Source of the DNA: Aquimarina sp. MMG016
GTDB taxonomy: Bacteria; Bacteroidota; Bacteroidia; Flavobacteriales; Flavobacteriaceae
Direction: 5' to 3'
Assembly (NCBI RefSeq): GCF_018100805.1
Contig: NZ_JAGJEA010000002.1
Coordinates: forward strand, 620,001 to 684,000
DNA length: 64,000 nucleotides
Numbering within the stretch: position 1 is the stretch's first letter; each line of letters opens with the position of its first letter. Both the position numbers and the translations under genes were made by a program. The notes beneath the pieces are model-generated. The model was given only the letters and a program-made list of their open reading frames with translations. It was not told the DNA's origin and did no database searches. Positions 26,455 through 35,402 of this stretch are shown here, one piece after another.

Positions 26455-28410
26455 ATGAAGAGGATACCCTATTATCTAGTTGTTTTTTTAACCTTATTTT
26501 TTGTTTCTTGTAGTAATGAGAGTATTGAAGAAATCATTAACGAAGAAATTGTTGACCCAAATCCAGAACCAGACCCTGATCCAGACCAATCTACAGATCC
26601 ATGTGATTTTGACTTAAGCGGTTTAGCAGCTAATAGTACAGTTGTTATGGATTGTGTATTAGACTTAGAAGGAAAAACTATTGATTTACCAGCAAATGTA
26701 AATTTTGACTACCAAGGAGGTGCCATAATTAATGGTACGCTAAAATTCTCAGGGGGTTATATCGCTGGTCCTCTATTAAATTCTGAATTAGGAATTCAGG
26801 GTGATGCTAGATTAAAAGAAACTACTTTTAAGTTTATCCCTGCAAAATGGAAAAATATTGTACAAGGCCAAACTAGTTCTGCAATTGCTTTAGAAAACAC
26901 TGCAAACTTAGAAGAATTAATGTTCTTCACTAAAGAACTAGGTGCTACAACTTTTGAAATTGATCAATTTGATGCATATTTTGAAACTACAAAAGTAACC
27001 AGTACTACTACAAATCAAAACTTCTACGCTTCGTTGGAAGCCGTGAATATCCCTTCGGATTTTACTCTTCAAATGTCCAATAATACATATTTACGTCAGT
27101 TTCCAGCAGTAGCAGGAATTGAGAATGGTACTATTCTAGCTGTACGTGATGTAAGTAATGTGAAAGTAATTGGTGGAAATTTAGTTGGAGATAGAAATGA
27201 GCGTCCTTATTCTGCAAATGATGTTGGTTTAGAAGGAACTCACCTATTCCATGTACATTCAGGAAGAAACATCACTATAGATGGCGTTAATTTCATTGAG
27301 GGGTCAAAAGGAGCTATTGCCATATATTCATTTGGTTTTTCTTTTAACCCTGATTACAAACCAACTACAGGTGTAGATATTATTAATTGTACTTTTAAGG
27401 ATATTAGAAGAATGGGGATAGCCCTCACAGATGGTCGTAATATCTTGATAGAAGGCAATACTTTTACTAATGTAGGTCAATCGATGCCAGGTTCTGACGG
27501 TGGTGAAGTGGGTTATGCAATTAATGTTGAAGCATATAGAACTAGAGATGCTCAAGGCAATCTTAGAGAAAATGAAAGAGCTTTTGATATTGATATTAGA
27601 AAAAATACAGAGACTAATAGCCGAGTTGGATTCGTATCTGTACATATAGGCCAGACAGTAACAGTAGAAGATAATGATGTAGGAACACGTGTAGTATTTT
27701 CTCTTACTAATGGAACAAAAATCTTACGAAACAGATTTAAAGCAAGTAGCAGTAATGAAGATTTTGCAATTTTTGCCGCAGGTTCAGGTGAGACAGTATA
27801 TAACAACGAGGTTGGATATAATGAAATCAGTGGCTATGGTTTAGGAATTGCAGCTAAAACTAAAGATGTAGAAGTACATCATAATACTATTACTAATAGT
27901 GATATAGGAATACAGGTGAATAACACTATTGACTCACAATTCCACGATAACACTATCAATGTATCTAACAACGGTATTAGCGCTACAAGTACTTATGCAA
28001 ATAATGTAGCATTTGTTAATAACCAAATTACTGCAGGAGGATTTCATGCTAAGTTTTCTTTACTAAATAAAAATGCTGGTCAAGAAAACTACAGAGTTAC
28101 ATTAGAAGGTAACAAGTTTTTAAATAATAAAAGAGTAAACTTCTTTAATACTAATGGTGTAATCTTTAAAAACAACGAAGTTAATGGTGGACTAGAGATC
28201 GGAGATGCAACTTCTAATATAGAAATCTCTGCGACTAATAAAATTACACCTTCTAATAGCGATGGTATTCGTATCTATGGTTCTCATACTGCAATTTCTA
28301 TTGCTAATAATATTATTGCAGAACCAACTGGAGAAGCTAGATTTCAATGTATTAATAATGATTCTAATACTCCGGGAGCTATTACTTTAGCAAACAATAC
28401 TTGTAATTAG
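26455..28410 (+). CDS. Right-handed beta-helix surface lipoprotein
   Basis: The 651-residue protein has a lipoprotein signal (lipobox FFVSC, Cys19), an acidic proline-rich tether (NPEPDPDPDQS) and then a long right-handed parallel beta-helix. PbH1-like turns such as NVKVIGGNLVGD, NITIDGVNFIEGS, NILIEGNTFTNVG, VEVHHNTITNSD and IEISATNKI cover most of residues 200-640. The fold is that of pectate-lyase-like, mannuronan epimerase-like and tailspike depolymerase proteins. It is the only non-assembly protein in the locus and the only plus-strand gene between 13007 and 48968. It may trim, epimerise or bind the polysaccharide at the cell surface. Catalytic residues cannot be assigned, and a pure surface-adhesion role remains possible. 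Confidence 0.82.
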   Translation: MKRIPYYLVVFLTLFFVSCSNESIEEIINEEIVDPNPEPDPDPDQSTDPCDFDLSGLAANSTVVMDCVLDLEGKTIDLPANVNFDYQGGAIINGTLKFSGGYIAGPLLNSELGIQGDARLKETTFKFIPAKWKNIVQGQTSSAIALENTANLEELMFFTKELGATTFEIDQFDAYFETTKVTSTTTNQNFYASLEAVNIPSDFTLQMSNNTYLRQFPAVAGIENGTILAVRDVSNVKVIGGNLVGDRNERPYSANDVGLEGTHLFHVHSGRNITIDGVNFIEGSKGAIAIYSFGFSFNPDYKPTTGVDIINCTFKDIRRMGIALTDGRNILIEGNTFTNVGQSMPGSDGGEVGYAINVEAYRTRDAQGNLRENERAFDIDIRKNTETNSRVGFVSVHIGQTVTVEDNDVGTRVVFSLTNGTKILRNRFKASSSNEDFAIFAAGSGETVYNNEVGYNEISGYGLGIAAKTKDVEVHHNTITNSDIGIQVNNTIDSQFHDNTINVSNNGISATSTYANNVAFVNNQITAGGFHAKFSLLNKNAGQENYRVTLEGNKFLNNKRVNFFNTNGVIFKNNEVNGGLEIGDATSNIEISATNKITPSNSDGIRIYGSHTAISIANNIIAEPTGEARFQCINNDSNTPGAITLANNTCN

Positions 28411-28440
28411 GATATTTGATTTTCAATATAAATTTGATAG

Positions 28441-28468
28441 AAAGCCAGAACAAATGTTCTGGCTTTTT
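28441..28468 (+). terminator. Rho-independent terminator after the beta-helix gene
   Basis: Perfect 11-base arms AAAGCCAGAAC (28441-28451) and GTTCTGGCTTT (28456-28466) close a 4-base loop and run into five T. It reaches the stop codon of the convergent SGNH gene. On the minus strand it has only three T after the stem, so it would act more weakly there. Confidence 0.9.
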
Positions 28469-29411
28469 ACTTTATAATAAGATTTTTTTCCAAAATCTTA
28501 TCTGCTAATAGTTTTGTAAATAACTTAGCTCCATCATCATTAAGATGCGAAGGGTCGTGAAATAATTCTCCTTTATTCAAAAATTGTGTATCGTTAAATA
28601 AATCAATAAATGGAACGTTTTCTTTTCCTGCAATCTCCTTAATCAAGCTAAAAGATTTATTTTCTGAATAATTAACCTTATTGTAAGTTGGTGATGTCGC
28701 AAATACCAAATTAATATTGTTTTCTTTGGCATTATTGATAAATGTTTTTAAAGCATTTACAAAGTCTTTTTCTATAACTTCTATATACTCTTTAACTTCC
28801 TGCTGATCGTGTTTTTTGGTATTAGAGTTTACTTTACCATATAGTGGTCTATACCCTTTATAATCCACCTGTGGCGATACATAATATCGTAGTGCATGAA
28901 TGATAGTAGAGTTGGTCTGATAAGACTTAAAAAAAAGTTTAAAATCTATAAGATTTGATTTCAAACCAAGAATCGGCCTAAGTGCTTCGCTATGATCGTC
29001 ATAATATGGATGTAAATCACTTAATCGATCATAAGCTATATCTGATAAATATAGAAAGCTATCGTCTATATTTAAGATCATTAGATCTGGCTTTTTTCTT
29101 TTAATAATCATTTCCTGAAGTGCTGTATGAAAAAGTAATTGTTGCCCCTCTGCACCAGCATTATAGCAAGTTTTATTAAGTTCTTTTTCAAAAACCTCTG
29201 GCACATAATGTCGGTGAGCATGAGAGCTTCCAAAAATTAGAACTTCAGCATTACTTTTTTCAACGGCGTAAGTAGCCCTTGCATACTTTCCAGTTTTTTG
29301 GCTAAAGAATATTTTTTGAGAAACACTCCCCAACACAAAATCTGCAACCAAAATAATGATCACAAATTTTATGATTTTAAGAAATGATACTCTGTATTCT
29401 TTAATATTCAT
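28467..29411 (-). CDS. SGNH/DltD-like acyltransferase partner (copy 2)
   Basis: The 314-residue protein has one N-terminal membrane helix (about 12-30) and a periplasmic SGNH domain. The nucleophile block is VLIFGSSHAHRHY with Ser63 (GSS form, as in DltD). The last block is FHDPSHLNDDG with Asp286 and His289 (DxxH). The gene follows MBOAT copy 2 by 3 bases. Copies 1 and 3 differ strongly in the active-site blocks (GDS..DxHW and GDS..DxxH), although their MBOAT partners are much more alike. This suggests that the SGNH proteins set the target specificity. Confidence 0.82.
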   Translation of the reverse strand: MNIKEYRVSFLKIIKFVIIILVADFVLGSVSQKIFFSQKTGKYARATYAVEKSNAEVLIFGSSHAHRHYVPEVFEKELNKTCYNAGAEGQQLLFHTALQEMIIKRKKPDLMILNIDDSFLYLSDIAYDRLSDLHPYYDDHSEALRPILGLKSNLIDFKLFFKSYQTNSTIIHALRYYVSPQVDYKGYRPLYGKVNSNTKKHDQQEVKEYIEVIEKDFVNALKTFINNAKENNINLVFATSPTYNKVNYSENKSFSLIKEIAGKENVPFIDLFNDTQFLNKGELFHDPSHLNDDGAKLFTKLLADKILEKNLIIK

Positions 29412-29414
29412 AAC

Positions 29415-30827
29415 CTAAAATTGAAAATATATAAACTGACTTTTCCCAAATACTCCAAAATACAGAATCATAAAGATCACTGCTGCATACCCTCCCAATC
29501 TTAAAATTTCTATCCTACTTCTTGAAACTGAAAATAGATTATCAAAATATTCTTTTTTGGTTTCTACAAGAAAGAGAATGGTTATTGCCAAAACTGCATA
29601 AATTGATGCAGCTATATCATCTCCACTTCCAATATATAATCTTCCGGGAGAAGTAATAATAGTTTTTACAATATATAACGCTTGTTCTATACTATTAGCT
29701 CTAAAAAATATCCAGGCAAAATTGATTAATATAAATGTGATTAAGACATTAAATATTCCTTTCCTATCTTTTTTAAAAAGCAATACTTCCGCAATTAAAT
29801 ATATTCCGTTCAAAGCTCCCCAGAATACAAAAGTCCAGTTAGCACCATGCCATAAACCACTTATTAAAAATGTAATGAATAAATTAAATAACCATCTAGG
29901 CTTAACAACTCTATTTCCCCCAAGTGGGATATATAGATAATCTCTAAACCAAGTTGATAAAGATATATGCCATCTTGTCCAGAACTCACTCACCGAAGCT
30001 GAAAAATAAGGTCTTCTGAAATTGGTCATCAAATCAAAACCAAAAAGCTTAGCTGTGCCAATAGCAATTAAAGAATATCCTGCAAAATCTCCATAAATCT
30101 GAAAAGCAAATAATATAGTAGCGGCTATAAAACTTAACCCTTCGTGGTTTTCGACATTGTTATATACAGCATTTACATAAATAGCAGCTCGATCGGCTAC
30201 AACAAGCTTTAAAAAGAAACCCCATATCATTAACTTAGCACCATATGAAAATGTTTTATAGCTAAAGCTTCTTTTTTGCAAAAATTGTGGTAATAGGTTG
30301 GTAGCCCTTTCTATTGGACCGGCTACTAATTGTGGAAAAAAGGAAACAAAAGCAGCAAATGCAATGAAATCTCTTGTAGGCTTTAGCTTTTCTCTATAAA
30401 TGTCAATCGAATATGACATAGTCTGGAATGTATAAAAAGAAATTCCAACAGGTAAAATAACTTGTAGGGTCCAGGTGCTTTCTGATTGATATCCGAAAGA
30501 AGATAACATATCTATCCAGGAATCAATAAAAAAATTATAGTACTTAAAAAAACCAAGTAATCCCAGGTTAAATACCATACTTAACCAAAGCCATCTCTTT
30601 CGATGTTCTTTATTTGTTGACTCGTATATCCTGAAACCAACAAAATAATCCATTACTGTACTCAACGCTATTAAGGATAGAAACCGCCAATCCCACCAAC
30701 CATAAAATACATAGCTGGCAATCAATAATAGGATGTTTTGTAATTTAATATGTTTATAAACGATAAACCAGTACAACAATAGTACAATGGGTAGGAATGC
30801 AAAAAATTCAAACGAGTTAAATAACAT
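29415..30827 (-). CDS. MBOAT-family membrane O-acyltransferase (copy 2)
   Basis: The 470-residue polytopic protein has conserved histidines H287 (EFWTRWHISL) and H327 (GLWHGANW), plus SFFPQLVAGPIERA and IYGDFAGYSLIAIG. It aligns almost gap-free with copy 1 over the first 330 residues (shared stretches GLLGFFKYYNFF and ILPVGISFYTFQTMSYS), so the two look like a within-locus duplication. Spacing is 18 bases to the CapK-like gene upstream and 3 bases to the SGNH gene downstream, all in one operon. It presumably takes an acyl group from a cytoplasmic donor such as acyl-CoA, acyl-CapK product or acyl-carrier. Confidence 0.93.
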   Translation of the reverse strand: MLFNSFEFFAFLPIVLLLYWFIVYKHIKLQNILLLIASYVFYGWWDWRFLSLIALSTVMDYFVGFRIYESTNKEHRKRWLWLSMVFNLGLLGFFKYYNFFIDSWIDMLSSFGYQSESTWTLQVILPVGISFYTFQTMSYSIDIYREKLKPTRDFIAFAAFVSFFPQLVAGPIERATNLLPQFLQKRSFSYKTFSYGAKLMIWGFFLKLVVADRAAIYVNAVYNNVENHEGLSFIAATILFAFQIYGDFAGYSLIAIGTAKLFGFDLMTNFRRPYFSASVSEFWTRWHISLSTWFRDYLYIPLGGNRVVKPRWLFNLFITFLISGLWHGANWTFVFWGALNGIYLIAEVLLFKKDRKGIFNVLITFILINFAWIFFRANSIEQALYIVKTIITSPGRLYIGSGDDIAASIYAVLAITILFLVETKKEYFDNLFSVSRSRIEILRLGGYAAVIFMILYFGVFGKSQFIYFQF

Positions 30828-30845
30828 ATTGTCTTGAATTTTTTA

Positions 30846-32249
30846 TTATAATTCTATCTCAAAATTACGTTTTACAGCATCAAATTTACCATTAGGACCT
30901 AGAGGAATATCATTCACCGTATTTATCTGGTATTCTACATTTTGACCTAACCTATCTTGCAGATTGTGTAACAAAAGTTCTTGCATAGCAGCATTATACT
31001 CTTCATTTGCAATCAAATTCACTACAATTTCTTTTGGGCTTTCTTGTATGATTTGACTCTTAATAATACCCTTCAATCCTTTATATGCGGTATCCATTCT
31101 ACCTACATATCCTTTTTCTTCGGTCCAAAGGATATCATCTTCTCTACCAGTTAATTTTTCAATAATTGGCATAGAACATCTACAATTGCAAGTTTTTCCT
31201 TCTTCAGCAAGTAATACGGTATCTCCAATACTATATCTTATTAAAGGAGTTTTTAGATTTGTAAAGCTGGTCACCACTAACTGGGCTACATCTCCCGGGT
31301 TAGCCGTTTCTCCTTTAGTATTAATAAATTCAAAAACTCCCGAATCTAAATTTAAATGTAAATTACCTTGTACACATTCTGTAATAAAAGGACTTCCTTC
31401 ACTTGATGCATATTGATTAAACACCTGACAACCAAAAGCCTTCTCAATTTCTAATCGTTGATAATCATATAATGTCTCAGCAGTCACAGCAATTGCCTTT
31501 GGAGTAAAATCAAGTGTTATATTGTTTTCATTAATAAATCGGCTAATGATATAAATTGCGGATGGATAACCATCTAATAACTTAGGTTTAAAACGATTAA
31601 GTTTTTTGATATAATGAGGTAGATTATTTTCTGTCAAGTGATAAGTTGACATAAGTAATTGACGCTCAAAATAGTTGTATACCCAAAAACGAGCTTTTTT
31701 GGCATCCGGACGAACGATTAATCGACCAGAAAAACGAACTTGTCGTACCTTTTTGGTATTTAACCCTATCGCCTTATGAAACCTTCTCCATAAAGCAAAA
31801 GAACGGTGTATTGATTCTGAATCTAGATAATTAATAGTTGGTGCTCCAGAGGTTCCACTTGTATACCCTACTCCATCCGTGTTTCGTTGTTTATTTACAA
31901 TTTGATCCGGATGTGATTTTCGTTCTGCCTTCTGAAGAATAGACATTTTGGCCAAGGCAGCATAAGGATCCAAAGAAATATCATCAGATGTTATGCCTAA
32001 TTCCTTCATAATTTTACTATACCAATCTGAATATTCATATGCCTCAGAAAGGAGTTGAGTTAACTTCTCCTTTTGATACAGAAGAATCACATCAATATCT
32101 GCATCCCATAAATCAATATACTCTTTTAGATATTTATCAAACTCTTTGGTATATCGTTGTTTAGTATTTTGATATGCCTTTACATTTAATAATAAAAATT
32201 TAAACGGATAAGGCAGGCTATTGTATATTTTCTCTTGTAACTTCCCCAT
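30846..32249 (-). CDS. CapK/PaaK-like adenylate-forming protein (copy 2)
   Basis: The 467-residue protein shows GYTSGTSGAPTINYL (phosphate loop), FNQYASSEGSPFITEC (A5-like), TPLIRYSIGDTV and KLTGREDDILWTEEKGYVGRMD. A cysteine group, CNCRCSMP, lies just before the hinge, the place where several phenylacetate-CoA-ligase-like proteins bind zinc. It is only moderately like copy 1 (22520-23824). It directly precedes MBOAT copy 2, so one reading is that it makes the acyl donor used by that MBOAT/SGNH pair. Biochemistry of the group is not established. Confidence 0.83.
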   Translation of the reverse strand: MGKLQEKIYNSLPYPFKFLLLNVKAYQNTKQRYTKEFDKYLKEYIDLWDADIDVILLYQKEKLTQLLSEAYEYSDWYSKIMKELGITSDDISLDPYAALAKMSILQKAERKSHPDQIVNKQRNTDGVGYTSGTSGAPTINYLDSESIHRSFALWRRFHKAIGLNTKKVRQVRFSGRLIVRPDAKKARFWVYNYFERQLLMSTYHLTENNLPHYIKKLNRFKPKLLDGYPSAIYIISRFINENNITLDFTPKAIAVTAETLYDYQRLEIEKAFGCQVFNQYASSEGSPFITECVQGNLHLNLDSGVFEFINTKGETANPGDVAQLVVTSFTNLKTPLIRYSIGDTVLLAEEGKTCNCRCSMPIIEKLTGREDDILWTEEKGYVGRMDTAYKGLKGIIKSQIIQESPKEIVVNLIANEEYNAAMQELLLHNLQDRLGQNVEYQINTVNDIPLGPNGKFDAVKRNFEIEL

Positions 32250-32251
32250 AA

Positions 32252-33394
32252 TTACACTGAAGTTTGTTCTCTATAAAACTCTTCTATCATTTTTGTATTG
32301 GATACAATATCGTAGTTTCCTTTGACTATTTTATGCGTATTATCACCCTTTTTTGAAGCGTCTATCTCTTGTATTTTTTTTGCCCAAAGTTCTGCAGGTT
32401 GTTCTATCGAAAGAAACTCAATATCATCAGTTAGGTGAACTTCACTAGTTATAGTATCTGAAGCCAGGATTTTAACACCAGCTGCTTGAGCTTCGATTAA
32501 GGTTACCGGAAGTCCTTCATAAAAAGAAGGAAAAACAAACATGTCAAACATCTGAAACAATTCAGGAATATCTGCCCGAACTCCCAAGAAATGTACTTTA
32601 TCCTCGATACCTAATGTTTTTACCTCATTCTCCATATTTTTCCGTAATGGACCATCACCCACCATAACTAAAGCACAATCTTGTTTTTCTCTTAGCAAAG
32701 CTGCAAAAATTTGTATCAAAAAAGAGTGGTTCTTTTGACTTGCAAAACGACCAACGTGCCCAATAATTAACTGGTCCTTAAGCTCAAATCTATCCTTATA
32801 TACTTCGGATACAGATTCATTATATTTAAATTTCCTTGTATCAATTGCATTATTCATCATTGTAAAAGAGGCTTTCTCTCCAAACAACCAGTTTCCTGCT
32901 TTTTCACCGCAAGAAAAAAGATGGCTTGCATCTTTCTTGACTTTCTTTTTTAATTGAAGTTTAATCAACTTCTTAAAAGTTTCTTTAACACTTTCCTTTT
33001 GAGAGAAAAGAGATGAAATACCAACATCATCAATAGCTATATGTGCATGAGCTATACGACAAGGAATATTAAATTCTTTAGCAATTTTTAATGGAAAACA
33101 ACTAAATGTATTTAGATGAGAATGTACAATAGCATATTCATTATGTTTCTTAAAAAAAGCTCTTAGCTCACCATAATATTTACCAGGAAATAAAGGATTA
33201 ATCGGATCCATTCTATAGATCTTACCTCCCAGGTTCTCTATTTCATCATCAAAAGCTGCTTTTTCTTTTCTATGCACCAAAAAGTCAAACTGAATTTTAT
33301 CCCGATCAATCTGTCTGTAATAATTCATGATCATGGATTCTGCTCCTCCTCGATTCATTATCGTAAAAACTTGTAAAACTCGTATCGCGCCCAT
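32252..33394 (-). CDS. GT4 glycosyltransferase, EpsF-like
   Basis: The 380-residue GT-B enzyme shows FTIMNRGGAESMIMNYYR at the start, AIVHSHLNTFSCFPLKIA, IGHVGRFASQKNHSFLI and the EX7E site in FPSFYEGLPVTLIEAQAAG. The NRGGAE start is typical of the EpsF/CapM-like group of capsule transferases. The start codon shares one base with the preceding stop (TAATG), so it is translationally coupled to the GT2 gene. Donor and acceptor sugars are not predictable. Confidence 0.9.
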   Translation of the reverse strand: MGAIRVLQVFTIMNRGGAESMIMNYYRQIDRDKIQFDFLVHRKEKAAFDDEIENLGGKIYRMDPINPLFPGKYYGELRAFFKKHNEYAIVHSHLNTFSCFPLKIAKEFNIPCRIAHAHIAIDDVGISSLFSQKESVKETFKKLIKLQLKKKVKKDASHLFSCGEKAGNWLFGEKASFTMMNNAIDTRKFKYNESVSEVYKDRFELKDQLIIGHVGRFASQKNHSFLIQIFAALLREKQDCALVMVGDGPLRKNMENEVKTLGIEDKVHFLGVRADIPELFQMFDMFVFPSFYEGLPVTLIEAQAAGVKILASDTITSEVHLTDDIEFLSIEQPAELWAKKIQEIDASKKGDNTHKIVKGNYDIVSNTKMIEEFYREQTSV

Positions 33395-34284
33395 TAAAAT
33401 TCACCTTTAGTTTTAAATCTGATGTATAAATTCAATAATATCCCAAACGGAATTGCCAAAAATGTTATAAACTTTCGCGGAGACTCTTTTAAAAAGGAGC
33501 CATTCTTGGTAAACATAGCGCTGGACACATAGTGAATAGCGTTTTTGAATCTGTCCTTAAAATTTTTAGCCAATTTCATTCTGCTTTTTCTTGAAAACGC
33601 AAATCCCTTTGGATGTCTTCTATATTGTTTAAGAATATTAAGACTTGATCCATCAGGCATATATTCTACATCACACAATACTTCATTAAGGGGTAATAAT
33701 TTATAATCCTGATCAATAAGTTGATATAGATATCCAAGTGGCACAAACCGCTCTCCTTCAAAAATTGGGTATGCAGGATACTTTTTTACTACTTCTGTTC
33801 TATACACTAATTTCTTATCCCCTAAAACTTTATGTACATTATATAAATCATATAAAGTAGTCTCTTTTATGCTTTCGGGTATAGTAGTTCCTATTATTTT
33901 ACCATCAGGATCTGCATCTAATCCAACTATTCCTGCAAACTCAGGTTTATCTTTAATATGCTCCCACGCATCCAATATCTTCTGAATTGCATTTTCTCCC
34001 ATATTATCATCACTATCAATACATACATTAAGAGTCGTCTCCGTTAGTCTGTATGCTGCATTATGACCACCATGCATTCCTTGGTTTTCCTGATAATGAT
34101 ATACAATATCAATTTTACCATCTTTAATCCAAGAAGCTACTAATTCTTCTGTATTGTCAGTAGAACCATCATCGATGATCAGCCATACAAAATCCTGATT
34201 AGGTTGCTTTACCAAGCTTTCGTAACACTTATGCAAGCAATATGCTCGATTATATGTTGGTGTAAATACTGTTATGGTTTTCAT
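33394..34284 (-). CDS. GT2 glycosyltransferase
   Basis: The 296-residue GT-A enzyme has the standard start TVFTPTYNRAYCLHKCYESL, the nucleotide-binding IIDDGSTDNTEELV (about 36-49) and the DXD-like CIDSDDNMG (about 88-96). A typical GT2 C-terminal part follows with EVEYMP-like residues (VLCDVEYMPDGSS). No membrane helices are present apart from a hydrophobic stretch near the C-terminus that could be peripheral. It is 19 bases after the EpsG-like polymerase and overlaps the GT4 gene by one base. Confidence 0.92.
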   Translation of the reverse strand: MKTITVFTPTYNRAYCLHKCYESLVKQPNQDFVWLIIDDGSTDNTEELVASWIKDGKIDIVYHYQENQGMHGGHNAAYRLTETTLNVCIDSDDNMGENAIQKILDAWEHIKDKPEFAGIVGLDADPDGKIIGTTIPESIKETTLYDLYNVHKVLGDKKLVYRTEVVKKYPAYPIFEGERFVPLGYLYQLIDQDYKLLPLNEVLCDVEYMPDGSSLNILKQYRRHPKGFAFSRKSRMKLAKNFKDRFKNAIHYVSSAMFTKNGSFLKESPRKFITFLAIPFGILLNLYIRFKTKGEF

Positions 34285-34303
34285 AGTTAGTTAATAGTTA
34301 ATG

Positions 34304-35398
34304 TTATCCCCAATATAAATAGTACATAGCATAAGTGAATGAAAAATAAATAAGCATCACTTTACCTATCATAAAATGTTGATTTTTAAAAAATTGTTGC
34401 TTTAGAAACGGATAAATGATAACAATTGCCATCATAAACCAAGACAAATATGCAAACCTGTTAGAAAAATTTGCCCGGATCACTAATACCCAAAATCCAT
34501 TGCAAATCAAATATGTATTTAACAATTGAAAATAGAATTTATCTTCAAATTTTCTCTTAAACACAAAATACCAGCCTGCAAACACTGCAAAGGCACTATG
34601 GAACAAAAAATCCCATCGAAACCCTGTACTGGCAAAAGTACCGGCATCTGCTTGAGATGTTAGATATCCGGTTAGTCTGTCATCACCAAAACCTAGACTA
34701 GCAAATAATGAGATGAATACACTCCCCAGTACTAATGAAATAGGTATACAGGCCAACCACCCCTTAAAAAATACTTTAGGATTATTATAAAAAAAGGTGA
34801 TAATGAATGCAAAAATTGGAAGGAATAAGGTTTTATGAAACAGCGTTGCCCATAAAAAGAATAGCCCCATTATAATCTTATTTCTATGAAAGCTTAATCC
34901 CCAAAGAAATAAAGATGTTGCAGCACCATTACGCATTCCATTCACTCCATAGGTCCAAAAAGAAAAGGATACCACAAACATAACAAAAGCATAGTACCAA
35001 TATTTTCCAAAAAACTCTTTTGAAATTTTATACATCGGAAAAATGTATATAAAAGCACAAATTGTAAAAAAGATATGATATGGAACCAGGGTAGCCAGTG
35101 TTTTCATAAAAAAGTGCCACCCATAATCATTCACTTCAGGTATTTCACCACCATATCGATAATGGTCAAATGTAACTATGTAGTTTACTGTATCTCCAAA
35201 GATCCCACTAATTGGTCTTTGTCCTATATACAGAATTAAAAACGTAAGTAATAGATAACCCGAGAAATTTATAAATACAACATTCTTCGTTTCTTCCATT
35301 TTTAGAACTACCGTATGCAACAAAGTAAAAAGTACCAAAAACAGGCACAGATTAATGTACAATGGATAATAAAATTCTAATGGAACAAACGTATTCAT
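34304..35398 (-). CDS. EpsG-family polysaccharide polymerase (Wzy role)
   Basis: The 364-residue polytopic protein (about ten membrane helices) has the EpsG features YIGQRPISGIFGDTVNYIVTFDHY and YGVNGMRNGAATSLFLWGLS followed by LATLFHKTLFL, the R..G.A and HxT/S pattern of EpsG/Wzy proteins. It is the only polymerase candidate in the locus and would join flipped repeat units in the periplasm. It lies 4 bases after the SGNH copy 3 gene. The class assignment is good, but sequence identity in this family is always low. Confidence 0.85.
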   Translation of the reverse strand: MNTFVPLEFYYPLYINLCLFLVLFTLLHTVVLKMEETKNVVFINFSGYLLLTFLILYIGQRPISGIFGDTVNYIVTFDHYRYGGEIPEVNDYGWHFFMKTLATLVPYHIFFTICAFIYIFPMYKISKEFFGKYWYYAFVMFVVSFSFWTYGVNGMRNGAATSLFLWGLSFHRNKIIMGLFFLWATLFHKTLFLPIFAFIITFFYNNPKVFFKGWLACIPISLVLGSVFISLFASLGFGDDRLTGYLTSQADAGTFASTGFRWDFLFHSAFAVFAGWYFVFKRKFEDKFYFQLLNTYLICNGFWVLVIRANFSNRFAYLSWFMMAIVIIYPFLKQQFFKNQHFMIGKVMLIYFSFTYAMYYLYWG

Positions 35399-35402
35399 GG
35401 TA

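Noticed and set aside
10580-30827. MBOAT copies 1 and 2 as ends of a recently transposed or inverted segment
   Set aside because: The proteins are alike and lie on opposite strands, but no transposase, integrase, terminal inverted repeat or target duplication was seen. Their SGNH partners are clearly different, so a simple recent segment inversion is not supported.
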